Part shown: positions 19,551 through 27,404 of the stretch, in pieces
Position numbering within the stretch: position 1 is the stretch's first letter
Layout: each line of letters starts with the position of its first letter
NCBI GenBank assembly: GCA_910587945.1
Contig: CAJUNI010000005.1
Coordinates: 17,989 to 60,103 of the forward strand
Source of the DNA: an uncultured Parvibacter sp.
GTDB taxonomy: Bacteria > Actinomycetota > Coriobacteriia > Coriobacteriales > Eggerthellaceae
Direction of reading: 5' to 3'
Length of the DNA: 42,115 nt
The notes under the pieces: model-generated
What the model was told of the DNA's origin: nothing
Databases searched by the model: none
What the model saw: the letters and a program-made list of their open reading frames with translations, nothing else
Translations under genes and position numbers: made by a program

Positions 19551-20697
19551 GCGACCGAGCATTCATTTTGAAGCCGAGCGGTGTATTCAGTGCTGGGCCT
19601 GTGAGGTGGCCTGTAAACAGTGGAATGAAATCCCCGCTGGTCAGGCCCCGCGCTGCTGGGTAGAGGAACAGGATGAGGGAGTGTTTCCTCATCTGAAGCG
19701 CATCATGACATTCCATGTCTGTAAGCAGTGTGAACAGCCAGAGTGCGTGGCGGCGTGTCCGACCCAGGCGTTGATCAAGGAAGAAATAAGTGGCGTTGTC
19801 TTAGTAGATGCCGAGCGGTGCATCTTGTGTCGGCGTTGTGCCGAAGCCTGCCCCTTTGATGTGCCCCAGTTTGGTCCGCGTTCCATGGATAAGTGTGATC
19901 GTTGTTTGAGTTGCGGGGTTGCTTGGGGGTCGGCGCCCCATTGTGTGGCAACCTGTCCGACTCAAGCCCTTCGCTATGAGGGCGAAGAAGACGAAGCAGT
20001 TGCCGCGCAGGTAGCAGCAGCGGTCAAGCAACCTGAACCGGCGGTGCAACCTGAGCGTGTATGCGATCCTGCTCGGCAGTTTGGCTCAGCGGAACAGGCT
20101 CAAGAGGCAGCCCTGAGCTGGCGGCTTTTGGGGTCGCTTCTCTTAGAAGAAGTACCGGTGAGGCTGCTGGAGCAGCTGAAGAACAATGCTGATGCGGCCG
20201 TTGAAGGCGGTGTCCAGGCACTCGACCCTTGGCATGAGTGGGCGAAAGCACTCGAGCCCGACAATCTGGCTGCGGTGACAGAGGATCTTGCCGTGGAGTT
20301 TGCGGCGCTGTTGGCGGGGATGTCAGCCCATCCGGTTCACTCTTATGAGTCTGTGTACGATGGCGGCAATGGCATCCTCATGGGTCCGTCGCGCGATGAT
20401 GTGGTGCGGGCCTATGCCCAGGCGGGCTATCATGAGCAGGAAGGACTGCGGCTTCCCGAGGATCATCTGGGCATCGAACTTTCGTTTGTGGCCCAGCTTT
20501 GCGAGGACGAAGCCCAGGCGCTCGCTCAAGGGGATGTCGCGCAAGCTCAGCTAGCGGCAGCCCGCCGTCAGGCGTTTGTAGACGAGCATCTGAAACCCTG
20601 GGTTGGCGCATTCTGCGAGGATCTCAAAGCGCGCGCTCAAAGCCCCTTCTATCAGGGGTTAGCCTCGCTCATCGATGCCCTGGTGAGCGCTTCTTAA
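19543..20697 (+). CDS. Four-cluster ferredoxin-like subunit fused to a TorD-type chaperone
   Basis: A 384-residue two-part protein. Residues 1-155 are a DmsB/FdhB-like electron-transfer subunit with four cysteine sets for 4Fe-4S clusters: CIQCWACEVACKQ, CKQCEQPECVAACPTQ, CILCRRCAEACPFD and CDRC...CVATCPTQ. After a linker (about 156-190), residues 190-384 match TorD/NarJ chaperones that hold and load molybdoenzymes: YESVYDGGNGILMGPSRD, PEDHLGIELSFVAQLCE, FVDEHLKPW and SPFYQGLASLIDAL. The frame is continuous, with no sign of a frameshift at the junction. The ATG at 19543 has AGGAGG at 19531-19536, and the gene overlaps the end of the Mo subunit by 8 bases. No membrane anchor gene follows. Electron donation to or from the Mo subunit plus its maturation is inferred. 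Confidence 0.88.
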   Translation: MTKRPSIHFEAERCIQCWACEVACKQWNEIPAGQAPRCWVEEQDEGVFPHLKRIMTFHVCKQCEQPECVAACPTQALIKEEISGVVLVDAERCILCRRCAEACPFDVPQFGPRSMDKCDRCLSCGVAWGSAPHCVATCPTQALRYEGEEDEAVAAQVAAAVKQPEPAVQPERVCDPARQFGSAEQAQEAALSWRLLGSLLLEEVPVRLLEQLKNNADAAVEGGVQALDPWHEWAKALEPDNLAAVTEDLAVEFAALLAGMSAHPVHSYESVYDGGNGILMGPSRDDVVRAYAQAGYHEQEGLRLPEDHLGIELSFVAQLCEDEAQALAQGDVAQAQLAAARRQAFVDEHLKPWVGAFCEDLKARAQSPFYQGLASLIDALVSAS

Positions 20698-20702
20698 ATA
20701 AC

Positions 20703-20736
20703 TGCGGGACCGGCGCTTTTTGCCTCCGGTCCCGCA
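20703..20736. terminator. Terminator hairpin between convergent genes
   Basis: A perfect 11-bp stem, TGCGGGACCGG (20703-20713) with CCGGTCCCGCA (20726-20736), has a 12-base loop. It lies between the ends of the FeS-TorD gene (plus) and ppk (minus). No long U-run follows on either strand, so strength is uncertain; it may serve both directions. Confidence 0.6.
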
Positions 20737-20787
20737 AAACATTCTCACTATTTTGGCGCGAGGTCGCGCAAGTGGACGCGCTCGGCG

Positions 20788-23736
20788 TTAGCGTCGCTTC
20801 TTGAAGAGAGAGGCGACGGCTCCGAGCAACAGAGCTCCTGGTGCAGGAGGTTTCGGCGCCGGAGCGGCCCCTTTCTCTTGGACTGCTTGCTGACGGGCGG
20901 CCTCAATGGCGGCCATTTTCTTGGCTGCCTGAGGACTAATGGTGACCTGGGCAGGCACTGGTGCGTCGGGGAGGGGAGTGGTCCCGGCCACAACGGGAGG
21001 CACGATGGTCGCACTCACCGTGGTAGGCTCCTCTGCAGGTTCGGTGGGCTCCTGAACTGGCGTAGGGGTGGCTTTTGTCGCCGCTGGAGCAGTTTTGGCT
21101 TTTGGTGCCGCAGGGGCGGGAGTTTCGGGTTGGGCAAGGGGTGCCGCAGTTGAGGGGGCCTTCGGCTGAGCGGGGACTTCCCGTTCCATAGCAACTTCCG
21201 CTTTTTGAGGCGCCAGCGTCCCAGGTGCGGCCTCAGTCCCAACGCTGGCTTCCCGGCTTGGCTCCACGGGCAACGACGGGGCGGCGGCAGCTTCTTCTTC
21301 GGCTGTCATTCCCCCGCGCTGCTTCGCTTGATTCTCTGCTTGCACGGAAGCCATTTCGTCGGCAGCGGTTTCAAAGGCGGAAGCCGCTGCCTGCTCTTCA
21401 GCCCCAGGGATAAGGGTAAACTCCGCCTCTTCTTCGGTGCGATGGGCGGCCTCGATGGAGCGTCCCGGTCCCACACGATTGGCATCCCGACGGGCATTGA
21501 GCTCCGCAGCTGCTAAGTGCTGTCGCTGAGCTTCGCCAATCAGATAATCCTGGGAGTCGAAGAGCACTACTTCGCCGGCAGGCTCATGGGCTGCAAACAT
21601 CCCCAAGGGGGTATAGCTTCCGTCAGGCAAAAGCTCCCGGAGCTTGGCGGTATCGGCCATGCAAAGATCCAGATAGCCCAAAACCTGTTCCCGCAGTTCA
21701 TCGCCAAGAATAGGCCAGGCAATCTCGATGCGCTTGTTAAGGTTGCGGGTCATGAGGTCGGCGCTCGACAGATAGACCCGGCAGTCCTCACGGGGTCCAA
21801 AACAGTAGATGCGACTGTGCTCCAGAAGGCGACCCACAATTGACACGACGCGGACATTGTCGGTGAAACCTTCAACGCCGGGGATCAAGCAGGAAATGCC
21901 ACGGACAAACAAGGTGGTGGGAACGCCTGCTTTGGAAGCGTCAGATATGCGCTCAATGACTTCGCGATCGGTAATGGAATTGGTCTTAAACATCAATCCG
22001 CTCGGAAGACCTTGCTGGGCGCGACTGATTTGCTCATCAATGCCTTCCAGAATTTGCTGCTTAATTTGAAGCGGAGCCACTTGGAGGATGTCATAGTTGT
22101 CGGAGATGTTCTCAAGGGCCATATTGCGGAAGAACTCAGCGGCATCCCGCCCAAAGGTGGGGTCGCTGGTTATGAACGAAAAGTCGGTATAGAGCTTGGC
22201 GGTCTTTTCGTTGTAATTGCCCGTTCCGAGCTGAGTGATATGTTGCAGCCCCTGGGGTGTTTGCCGCGTGATAGTGCAGATCTTTGAATGGACTTTGTAG
22301 TTACGGAAGCCGTAAATGACATGGCACCCCGCCTGCTCAAAGCGCTGGGACCACTCGATGTTGTTGGACTCATCAAAACGGGCGCGTAGCTCAAAGAGCG
22401 CAGTAACTTCTTTGCCCGCCTCGGCGGCAGCAATCAATGCTTCGGCCAAGTGGGATTGGCTGGCCAAGCGGTAGAGCGTGATCTTGATGGAAATGACGGC
22501 GGGGTCTGTAGCAGCCTCACGCAGCAGTTGGACGAAAGCGTCCATAGACTGATAGGGGTAGGAAAGCAGTACGTCCTTCTCCGTCACCTGTTCCATGATG
22601 GAACGGTTGCGCTCTAAACAGGCGGGCCAGTGCGGGGTAAAAGGCGTCGGTGTCAAGGCAGCGCGTTTCTTGGTGCTCACAAGGCTCCCGAGACCCCAGC
22701 TATATCCCATATCCAGGGGCACGCTGGTCACATAGAGCTGATGCTCTTTCAGACCCAGCTTATCGAGCAAGAGGGGCTTGATAGTGTCCGATAGGGGGCG
22801 CTCGCTTTCCAGACGTACCGGCGTTAAGCGACTGCGCTTTTTGAGGATGCGTTTCATGTGCTCGCGGTAATCTTCGCCGAGCTCATCAGCGCCTTCGGTC
22901 GCATCCAGATCCGCATTACGGGTGACACAAATAACGTTGGTGTGCTTGACCTTATACATGGAGAAAATTTCTTCCGCAAACATCTCCAGTGCGTGCTCAA
23001 GGAGGACGAACGAAACACCCTTGTCTTTGCCGGGCATGACAATAACGCGTTCGCCATGGCGGGGCATGGGGATGATGCCCAAGGTCACGCCTTCAGCGCC
23101 GAGGTTGTTGGCAATGCGCTTTGCATCCGCGCGTTCTTCTTTAGTGGGGGCGTCTGTCTTTTCGCCTTTTGCTTCAGCTTCGGCCTTCGCCTTCTTTTTG
23201 GCTTTTTTCGTGGGGCCCGCATGTTCATCTAGGCGAACTACGACATAGAGCGCTCCGTTCTCCAGATGGGGGAAGGGGTGACGCGCATTAATGATTTGAG
23301 GCGAGAGAAACGGAAGCACCTCCCGATGCATATAGCTTTCCAGGTAGGCCTTCTGTTCCTCGTCGAGATCTGCGGGACGAAGCTGCACAATGCCTTCGTC
23401 GGCGAGTTGAGTGCGTAGGGTCTCGTAGGTGGATTGATAGTAGGGGTAGAGTTCATGGCAACGCTTGTAAATGGCTTCCAGTTGCTCGGAAGGGGTCATC
23501 CCTGACTTCGGGTCAATGATGGACTTTTTCACCAAGGCAAGGTCCGTGAGGCTACCCACGCGCACCATAAAAAACTCTTGGAGATTGCTCCAGAAAATGG
23601 AAATGAAATTGAGTCGCTCCAGCAGGGGGACCGTGGCGTCAGCCCCTTGATCTAATACGCGCTTATTGAACTCAAGCCACGAAAGTTCACGGTTTTGCAT
23701 GTAGGGCGGTTTGGTGATGGTGTTGCTCTCAGCCAT
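20788..23736 (-). CDS. ppk1: Polyphosphate kinase 1 with long Ala/Pro-rich C-terminal tail
   Basis: Makes polyphosphate reversibly from ATP through a phosphohistidine. Residues 1-740 are a complete PPK1: N domain (MQNRELSWLEFNKRVLDQ), head domain, and two phospholipase-D-like catalytic domains with His483 in YKVHSK and His640 in LLEHSRIYCFG. The protein is 982 residues against a usual 690-720. The extra length is a Lys/Ala/Glu-rich insertion at about 173-205 and a tail of about 240 residues dominated by Ala, Pro, Glu and Thr. The tail ends in a short hydrophobic stretch and basic residues (LLLGAVASLFKKRR). AAGGAAGG precedes the ATG. ppx lies upstream on the same strand, 271 bases away. The tail's function is unknown. 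Confidence 0.95.
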   Translation of the reverse strand: MAESNTITKPPYMQNRELSWLEFNKRVLDQGADATVPLLERLNFISIFWSNLQEFFMVRVGSLTDLALVKKSIIDPKSGMTPSEQLEAIYKRCHELYPYYQSTYETLRTQLADEGIVQLRPADLDEEQKAYLESYMHREVLPFLSPQIINARHPFPHLENGALYVVVRLDEHAGPTKKAKKKAKAEAEAKGEKTDAPTKEERADAKRIANNLGAEGVTLGIIPMPRHGERVIVMPGKDKGVSFVLLEHALEMFAEEIFSMYKVKHTNVICVTRNADLDATEGADELGEDYREHMKRILKKRSRLTPVRLESERPLSDTIKPLLLDKLGLKEHQLYVTSVPLDMGYSWGLGSLVSTKKRAALTPTPFTPHWPACLERNRSIMEQVTEKDVLLSYPYQSMDAFVQLLREAATDPAVISIKITLYRLASQSHLAEALIAAAEAGKEVTALFELRARFDESNNIEWSQRFEQAGCHVIYGFRNYKVHSKICTITRQTPQGLQHITQLGTGNYNEKTAKLYTDFSFITSDPTFGRDAAEFFRNMALENISDNYDILQVAPLQIKQQILEGIDEQISRAQQGLPSGLMFKTNSITDREVIERISDASKAGVPTTLFVRGISCLIPGVEGFTDNVRVVSIVGRLLEHSRIYCFGPREDCRVYLSSADLMTRNLNKRIEIAWPILGDELREQVLGYLDLCMADTAKLRELLPDGSYTPLGMFAAHEPAGEVVLFDSQDYLIGEAQRQHLAAAELNARRDANRVGPGRSIEAAHRTEEEAEFTLIPGAEEQAAASAFETAADEMASVQAENQAKQRGGMTAEEEAAAAPSLPVEPSREASVGTEAAPGTLAPQKAEVAMEREVPAQPKAPSTAAPLAQPETPAPAAPKAKTAPAATKATPTPVQEPTEPAEEPTTVSATIVPPVVAGTTPLPDAPVPAQVTISPQAAKKMAAIEAARQQAVQEKGAAPAPKPPAPGALLLGAVASLFKKRR

Positions 23737-24007
23737 GGTTTCGTCCTTCCTTGAAACCGGTAATAAAACCTAAGACCAAAGGCCTATGAGGGGGCGCGAA
23801 AAGACCGCATCGCAGCCGATGACGGTTATCCAAGGTTGGTAAGTTCCCCAAAGACGTCACTCTTAGCCCCCTGGACGTCTTAGGGCTATCCTAGCGCGAC
23901 TTGAGCCAAGTTGGGGTGACGGGTTTCAAACGTTACGAAACGATAACGGCGCCCCGGAAACGCGGCCTGTGTTGGGCGAGCAAAGAGGGGCCCCACCACG
24001 ACGGGAC
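23737..24007 (-). promoter_or_regulatory. ppk upstream region with inverted repeats
   Basis: This 271-base gap between ppx and ppk holds no gene. Three dyads are visible. AAGACGTC (23851-23858) pairs with GACGTCTT (23874-23881). TAGCCC (23864-23869) pairs with GGGCTA (23883-23888) and would exclude the first pairing. CGTTA (23931-23935) and TAACG (23944-23948) flank CGAAACGA. They could be terminators of ppx or operators for ppk. No convincing -35/-10 pair was found on minus, and no phosphate-regulator box was recognised. Confidence 0.3.
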
Positions 24008-24946
24008 TTAGGCCTCGGTAGTTTGGGGCACCAGATATTCCACTAAATAGCCTTCGCGAATGGCATGCTTGCAAACCGTGAGTTCGGAGGCTCCCAGATA
24101 GTCCATGAGTGTCCGAATGATTAAGCAGCCCGGCGTGGCTGTATGAACGCGGTCGGGAACCACCTGGGTGAGCAAATGGGCATAGGTTGCCGGATCCGCC
24201 TCATAGAGTGCTAATAGCTGCTCGATATCTTCTCGCGTGATAGTGCGGGGCGCTTTTGCTTGACCGGCGCGGGCGCCAATGAGCTTGGCCGCAGCACGGA
24301 CGCTGCCCCCGACGCCATAGAGCTGTGGTGATCGAAACACCGCCGGGTCAGTAAGGGTTGCTAATCGCTCCTGGAATGCGGCAACAATGGCTTGGGCTTC
24401 GGTGGGGGTGGGAAGCAGGAGACGAACCAGGGACGCATAGGAAGAAACAGAGCCCTGGGTCAAGCTGACCCCTGCGGTGAAAGCACCCTCTTGGATAGCC
24501 ACCAGCTCGGTAGAGCCGCCACCAATATCGATGAGCGTTCCCTGCTCCATGGGCTGTCCGAGGGACGCTCCCACAAAATCCAGGCGCGCCTCTTCTTCGC
24601 CCGGCAACAGATGGATGGGGTGGTGGATAGCGTCCTCGATGGCCGCTACTGCCTCTGGGGAGTTTTGGCAGTTCCTGAGCACCGCTGTGGCAAAAATCCC
24701 TGTGGCATCACAGTGGAGCGTGGATGCCAGGTGTAGGTGACTTTCAAGCACGCTAATGGCTTTAGCGATACCGGCTTGGGTAAACGTGCCCTCTTTTACA
24801 TAGGCCGATAGTCCGGCCATTTTCTTCTCGTCCACTAGTTCGTGGATATCTCCTTTGGTAAGAGGTTTATGGTGATGGGCCTCTACATCGAAGATAACCA
24901 AACGCACGGAATTAGAACCAAGGTCAATGACGCCGTAGCGCTTCAT
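24008..24946 (-). CDS. ppx: Exopolyphosphatase, Ppx/GppA family
   Basis: Releases terminal phosphate from polyphosphate, and family members may also act on pppGpp. The 312-residue protein contains the ASKHA-type ATPase fold pair of Ppx/GppA: VIDLGSNSVRLVIFDV at the start, GIFATAVLRN, LPGEEEARLDF, the phosphate loop IDIGGGSTELV, and GVGGSVRAAAKL. It lacks the C-terminal HD-like domain of E. coli Ppx, like the short actinobacterial enzymes. The ATG at 24946 has AAGGAGA 5 bases upstream and gives the canonical MKRYGVIDLGSNS; an in-frame upstream start at 25027 would add 27 residues without support. It is divergent from pap (158-base gap) and upstream of ppk on the same strand. Confidence 0.93.
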   Translation of the reverse strand: MKRYGVIDLGSNSVRLVIFDVEAHHHKPLTKGDIHELVDEKKMAGLSAYVKEGTFTQAGIAKAISVLESHLHLASTLHCDATGIFATAVLRNCQNSPEAVAAIEDAIHHPIHLLPGEEEARLDFVGASLGQPMEQGTLIDIGGGSTELVAIQEGAFTAGVSLTQGSVSSYASLVRLLLPTPTEAQAIVAAFQERLATLTDPAVFRSPQLYGVGGSVRAAAKLIGARAGQAKAPRTITREDIEQLLALYEADPATYAHLLTQVVPDRVHTATPGCLIIRTLMDYLGASELTVCKHAIREGYLVEYLVPQTTEA

Positions 24947-25104
24947 GAGCGTCTCCTTTCGCAGCAATCTAGGGGCTAGCATACGCCCCAAGCGAGCGGT
25001 TGCGTTCATCGGTTTGCTGTCTGACACACTTCTACTTCATGGCGTGAGGGCGATGGTGGTACCCTACACCCATCGCGCAGAACCGAGAGGTGAGGGATGC
25101 CATC

Positions 25105-26853
25105 ATGCTAGAAGCCATTGACTTTACCCAAGAAAAGCTACCGAAAGCGGAATACAAGGAACACTACGATGAGTTGATGGAGCGTCTGGTGGTTCTCCAG
25201 CAACAGGCGCACAACGCCGGTGTGGGCTTGGTGGTGCTTTTCGAGGGATGGAATGGGGCTGGTAAGGGCAGTCGCATTTCTGATTTGATGTATAACCTCG
25301 ATGCCCGAGCCACCAGTGTCTATGTGGGGCTGGACCTTGAAATTGAGGCTGAGCGCAATTTCGCGGGCCGTGCCTATGACGTGACCGGCTATTTCCCCAT
25401 CATGCAAGAATTCTGGAAGTCCCTCGGTGAGCGCAACTCCATTACGTTCTACGATCGGGGTTGGTATACCGCTGCCATTCAGTCCATGATGAATAATGCT
25501 CCCGCGAAGTTATTAGTGCCAAAAGAGGGGGAGCGCCACTACTTGGAATCCATCCATGATTTCGAGCAGCAGGTGTCTGCAGATGGCTATGAGGTCGTGA
25601 AGTTTTTCGTCCACATGACCAAGAAAGGCCAGTTGGAACGCTTGCGCCGCCTTCACGATGATCCGGTCACGCGCTGGCGTGTACCCGAGGAGAAGCTCAA
25701 GAGCGCTCAAAACTATGATGCGGTGTACAAGCTCTATGATCGCTTGCTGGAACGCAGTAACTACGATTTTGCCCCGTGGATTTTGCTTAACGGCGAAGAC
25801 AAGCGTCGCTGCAACATCACCATTGCCGAAACCCTCATTAAAGCCTTAGAAGATGGCATGGCTAAAGCAGCTCAACGCCAAGCCTCGCGAGCCGAAGACA
25901 CCATGGCTCTCGAAGACGCCTCCTTAAAGCGGGCGGAAAAGCTTGAGCGCGAACTGCTGAAGACTGCCCGGAAAGATGCGGAAAGCGAAGGCGGGGAGTC
26001 GAAGTCTGCGGCGTCGACGGTGGCCGTCTCTGAGCGCGGTATGCTGAGCGGTCCTGAGCTTGCCGTGGCAGAAGCGCGGGCTTGGGCAGCGCACAACTTT
26101 GCGCCCAAGAAGTCGCGGTTTCCCATTGTGAAGCATTATCCCCAGGTGGATGCCATCGACCATAGCCATCGTATTGACCCGGAGGAATACAAAGAACGCC
26201 GTCGGGAATTGCAGGAAAAGCTGTTCCGTCTTGAGAACATCATGTATCAAAAGCGCGTTCCGCTCATGATTATGTACGAAGGCTGGGATGCTGCCGGCAA
26301 GGGCGGCAACATCAAGCGCGTGGCCCAAGCCTTAGACGCACGCGCCTATACCATCTTCCCGAGCCCCGCTCCCACAAAGCCCGAGCTGGCTCATCCCTTC
26401 TTGTGGCGCTATTGGACGCGATTGCCGAAAGCGGGTCATGTGGGCATGTATGACCGCTCCTGGTATGGCCGGGTGTTGGTGGAGCGCGTGGAGGGTTTTG
26501 CGGCGCCCGATGAATGGGCCCGCGCCTATGACGAGATCAATGAATTCGAGCATGATTTGGTGGATTGGGGTGCCATTCTTTTGAAGTTCTGGGTCGATGT
26601 GAGCCCGGAAGAGCAGCTGCGTCGGTTCCAAGAACGGGAAGCTGATCCTGCCAAGCAATGGAAGATTACCCCTGATGATTGGCGGAATCGAGAAAAGTAT
26701 CCTCAATACAAGGCAGCCACCGACGACATGTTCCGCTTAACCTCTACCACCTTCGCTCCCTGGACGGTTCTGGAAAGTGATGACAAGAAATACGCTCGCA
26801 TCAAAGCCTTGGAAATTATAGTGACCGCTTTGGAGGAGCGCTTGAACGCCTAG
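25105..26853 (+). CDS. pap: Polyphosphate:AMP phosphotransferase, two-domain PPK2 type
   Basis: Transfers phosphate from polyphosphate to a nucleotide, in class II PPK2 enzymes AMP to ADP. The 582-residue protein contains two tandem PPK2 domains. Domain 1 (about 5-245) has Walker A EGWNGAGKGS and a Walker-B-like FYDRGWYTAAI. Domain 2 (about 350-580) has EGWDAAGKGGNIKR, the lid region SPAPTKPELAHPFLWRYW and MYDRSWYGRVLVERVEGF. A charged Ala/Glu-rich linker joins them (about 250-320). Two-domain architecture is the hallmark of PAP. The ATG at 25105 has GAGGG 8 bases upstream; GTG at 25090 is an alternative adding five residues. It is divergent from ppx-ppk, so synthesis, breakdown and use of polyphosphate are encoded together. 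Confidence 0.93.
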   Translation: MLEAIDFTQEKLPKAEYKEHYDELMERLVVLQQQAHNAGVGLVVLFEGWNGAGKGSRISDLMYNLDARATSVYVGLDLEIEAERNFAGRAYDVTGYFPIMQEFWKSLGERNSITFYDRGWYTAAIQSMMNNAPAKLLVPKEGERHYLESIHDFEQQVSADGYEVVKFFVHMTKKGQLERLRRLHDDPVTRWRVPEEKLKSAQNYDAVYKLYDRLLERSNYDFAPWILLNGEDKRRCNITIAETLIKALEDGMAKAAQRQASRAEDTMALEDASLKRAEKLERELLKTARKDAESEGGESKSAASTVAVSERGMLSGPELAVAEARAWAAHNFAPKKSRFPIVKHYPQVDAIDHSHRIDPEEYKERRRELQEKLFRLENIMYQKRVPLMIMYEGWDAAGKGGNIKRVAQALDARAYTIFPSPAPTKPELAHPFLWRYWTRLPKAGHVGMYDRSWYGRVLVERVEGFAAPDEWARAYDEINEFEHDLVDWGAILLKFWVDVSPEEQLRRFQEREADPAKQWKITPDDWRNREKYPQYKAATDDMFRLTSTTFAPWTVLESDDKKYARIKALEIIVTALEERLNA

Positions 26854-26957
26854 GGTGCCGCCGGTGGGTTCAGGGGTTCAGAATGGCGGGCGAGGTCGTC
26901 GCTGCAGGTAAGAAGGTGTATTTTGGAAACACCACGTTTTCGCTCGGTAAAGTTTCC

Positions 26958-26987
26958 TTGCGCTCAGGCTAGGATTCGCGCTAGGAT
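26958..26987 (+). promoter_or_regulatory. Probable promoter of the small membrane protein gene
   Basis: TTGCGC (26958-26963) and TAGGAT (26982-26987) are 18 bases apart, predicting a start near 26994. GCTAGGAT occurs twice here (26968-26975 and 26980-26987), the second copy forming the -10 box. The rest of the 206-base gap after pap shows no gene. Confidence 0.45.
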
Positions 26988-27059
26988 TTCACCAACACGG
27001 GAACGTGAAACTACGTACAAGAAAACAAAACCTATTGGGTTCGTGAAAAGGAGTCAACC

Positions 27060-27269
27060 ATGGAGGAAGCCGCTACTACCGCAGCCGAGACGGCTGCTAC
27101 CGCAGTCGAGACGGCTGCTACCGCAGTCGAGACGGTTCCAGAGGGCATGGTCAACCTGTTTGGTATGAATGTGCCGATGGTTGCAATCTGGGTTATTGTG
27201 GCCATTGTTGTCATACTGGTGGTGGCCTTTATTGCCAAGGGATTCATCGACGAATTAAAGAAGAAATAA
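27060..27269 (+). CDS. Small single-span membrane protein with repeated N-terminus
   Basis: A 69-residue protein with an unusual head of repeated A-A-T-A-V-E-T units, a short loop (EGMVNLFGMNVPM), one membrane helix (VAIWVIVAIVVILVVAFIA, about 40-58) and a basic tail (KGFIDELKKK). The ATG at 27060 follows AAGGAG, and the gene has its own likely promoter and a strong terminator, so it is a monocistronic unit. The positive tail suggests an Nout-Cin or tail-inserted topology, but this is only a charge-based guess. No family was recognised. It lies between pap and a sortase gene, with no LPxTG-like signal of its own. Confidence 0.7.
   Translation: MEEAATTAAETAATAVETAATAVETVPEGMVNLFGMNVPMVAIWVIVAIVVILVVAFIAKGFIDELKKK
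27087..27135 (+). repeat. 21-bp tandem repeat inside the small membrane protein gene
   Basis: Two perfect copies of GAGACGGCTGCTACCGCAGTC plus the first 7 bases of a third, in frame, encode the ET-AATAV repeat. A diverged partial copy precedes them at about 27070-27086. Being a multiple of three, copy number could vary without breaking the frame. Confidence 0.85.
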
Positions 27270-27310
27270 GCATTCTTCATTGCGCGTTTGTTAATTTCAT
27301 AGCACCATTG

Positions 27311-27346
27311 CGATTGCCGGGCTCCCGTTTGCTCGGCAATCGTTTT
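27311..27346 (+). terminator. Intrinsic terminator
   Basis: CGATTGCCG (27311-27319) pairs with CGGCAATCG (27334-27342), extendable inwards to 12 bp through a G-U pair, and is followed directly by TTTT. It ends the small membrane protein transcript before the sortase gene. Confidence 0.85.
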
Positions 27347-27404
27347 ATAGTGGATACTTCACGAGATACGCAGCATTGGTTTTGGGTGTAGAAGGAGACG
27401 ATGG

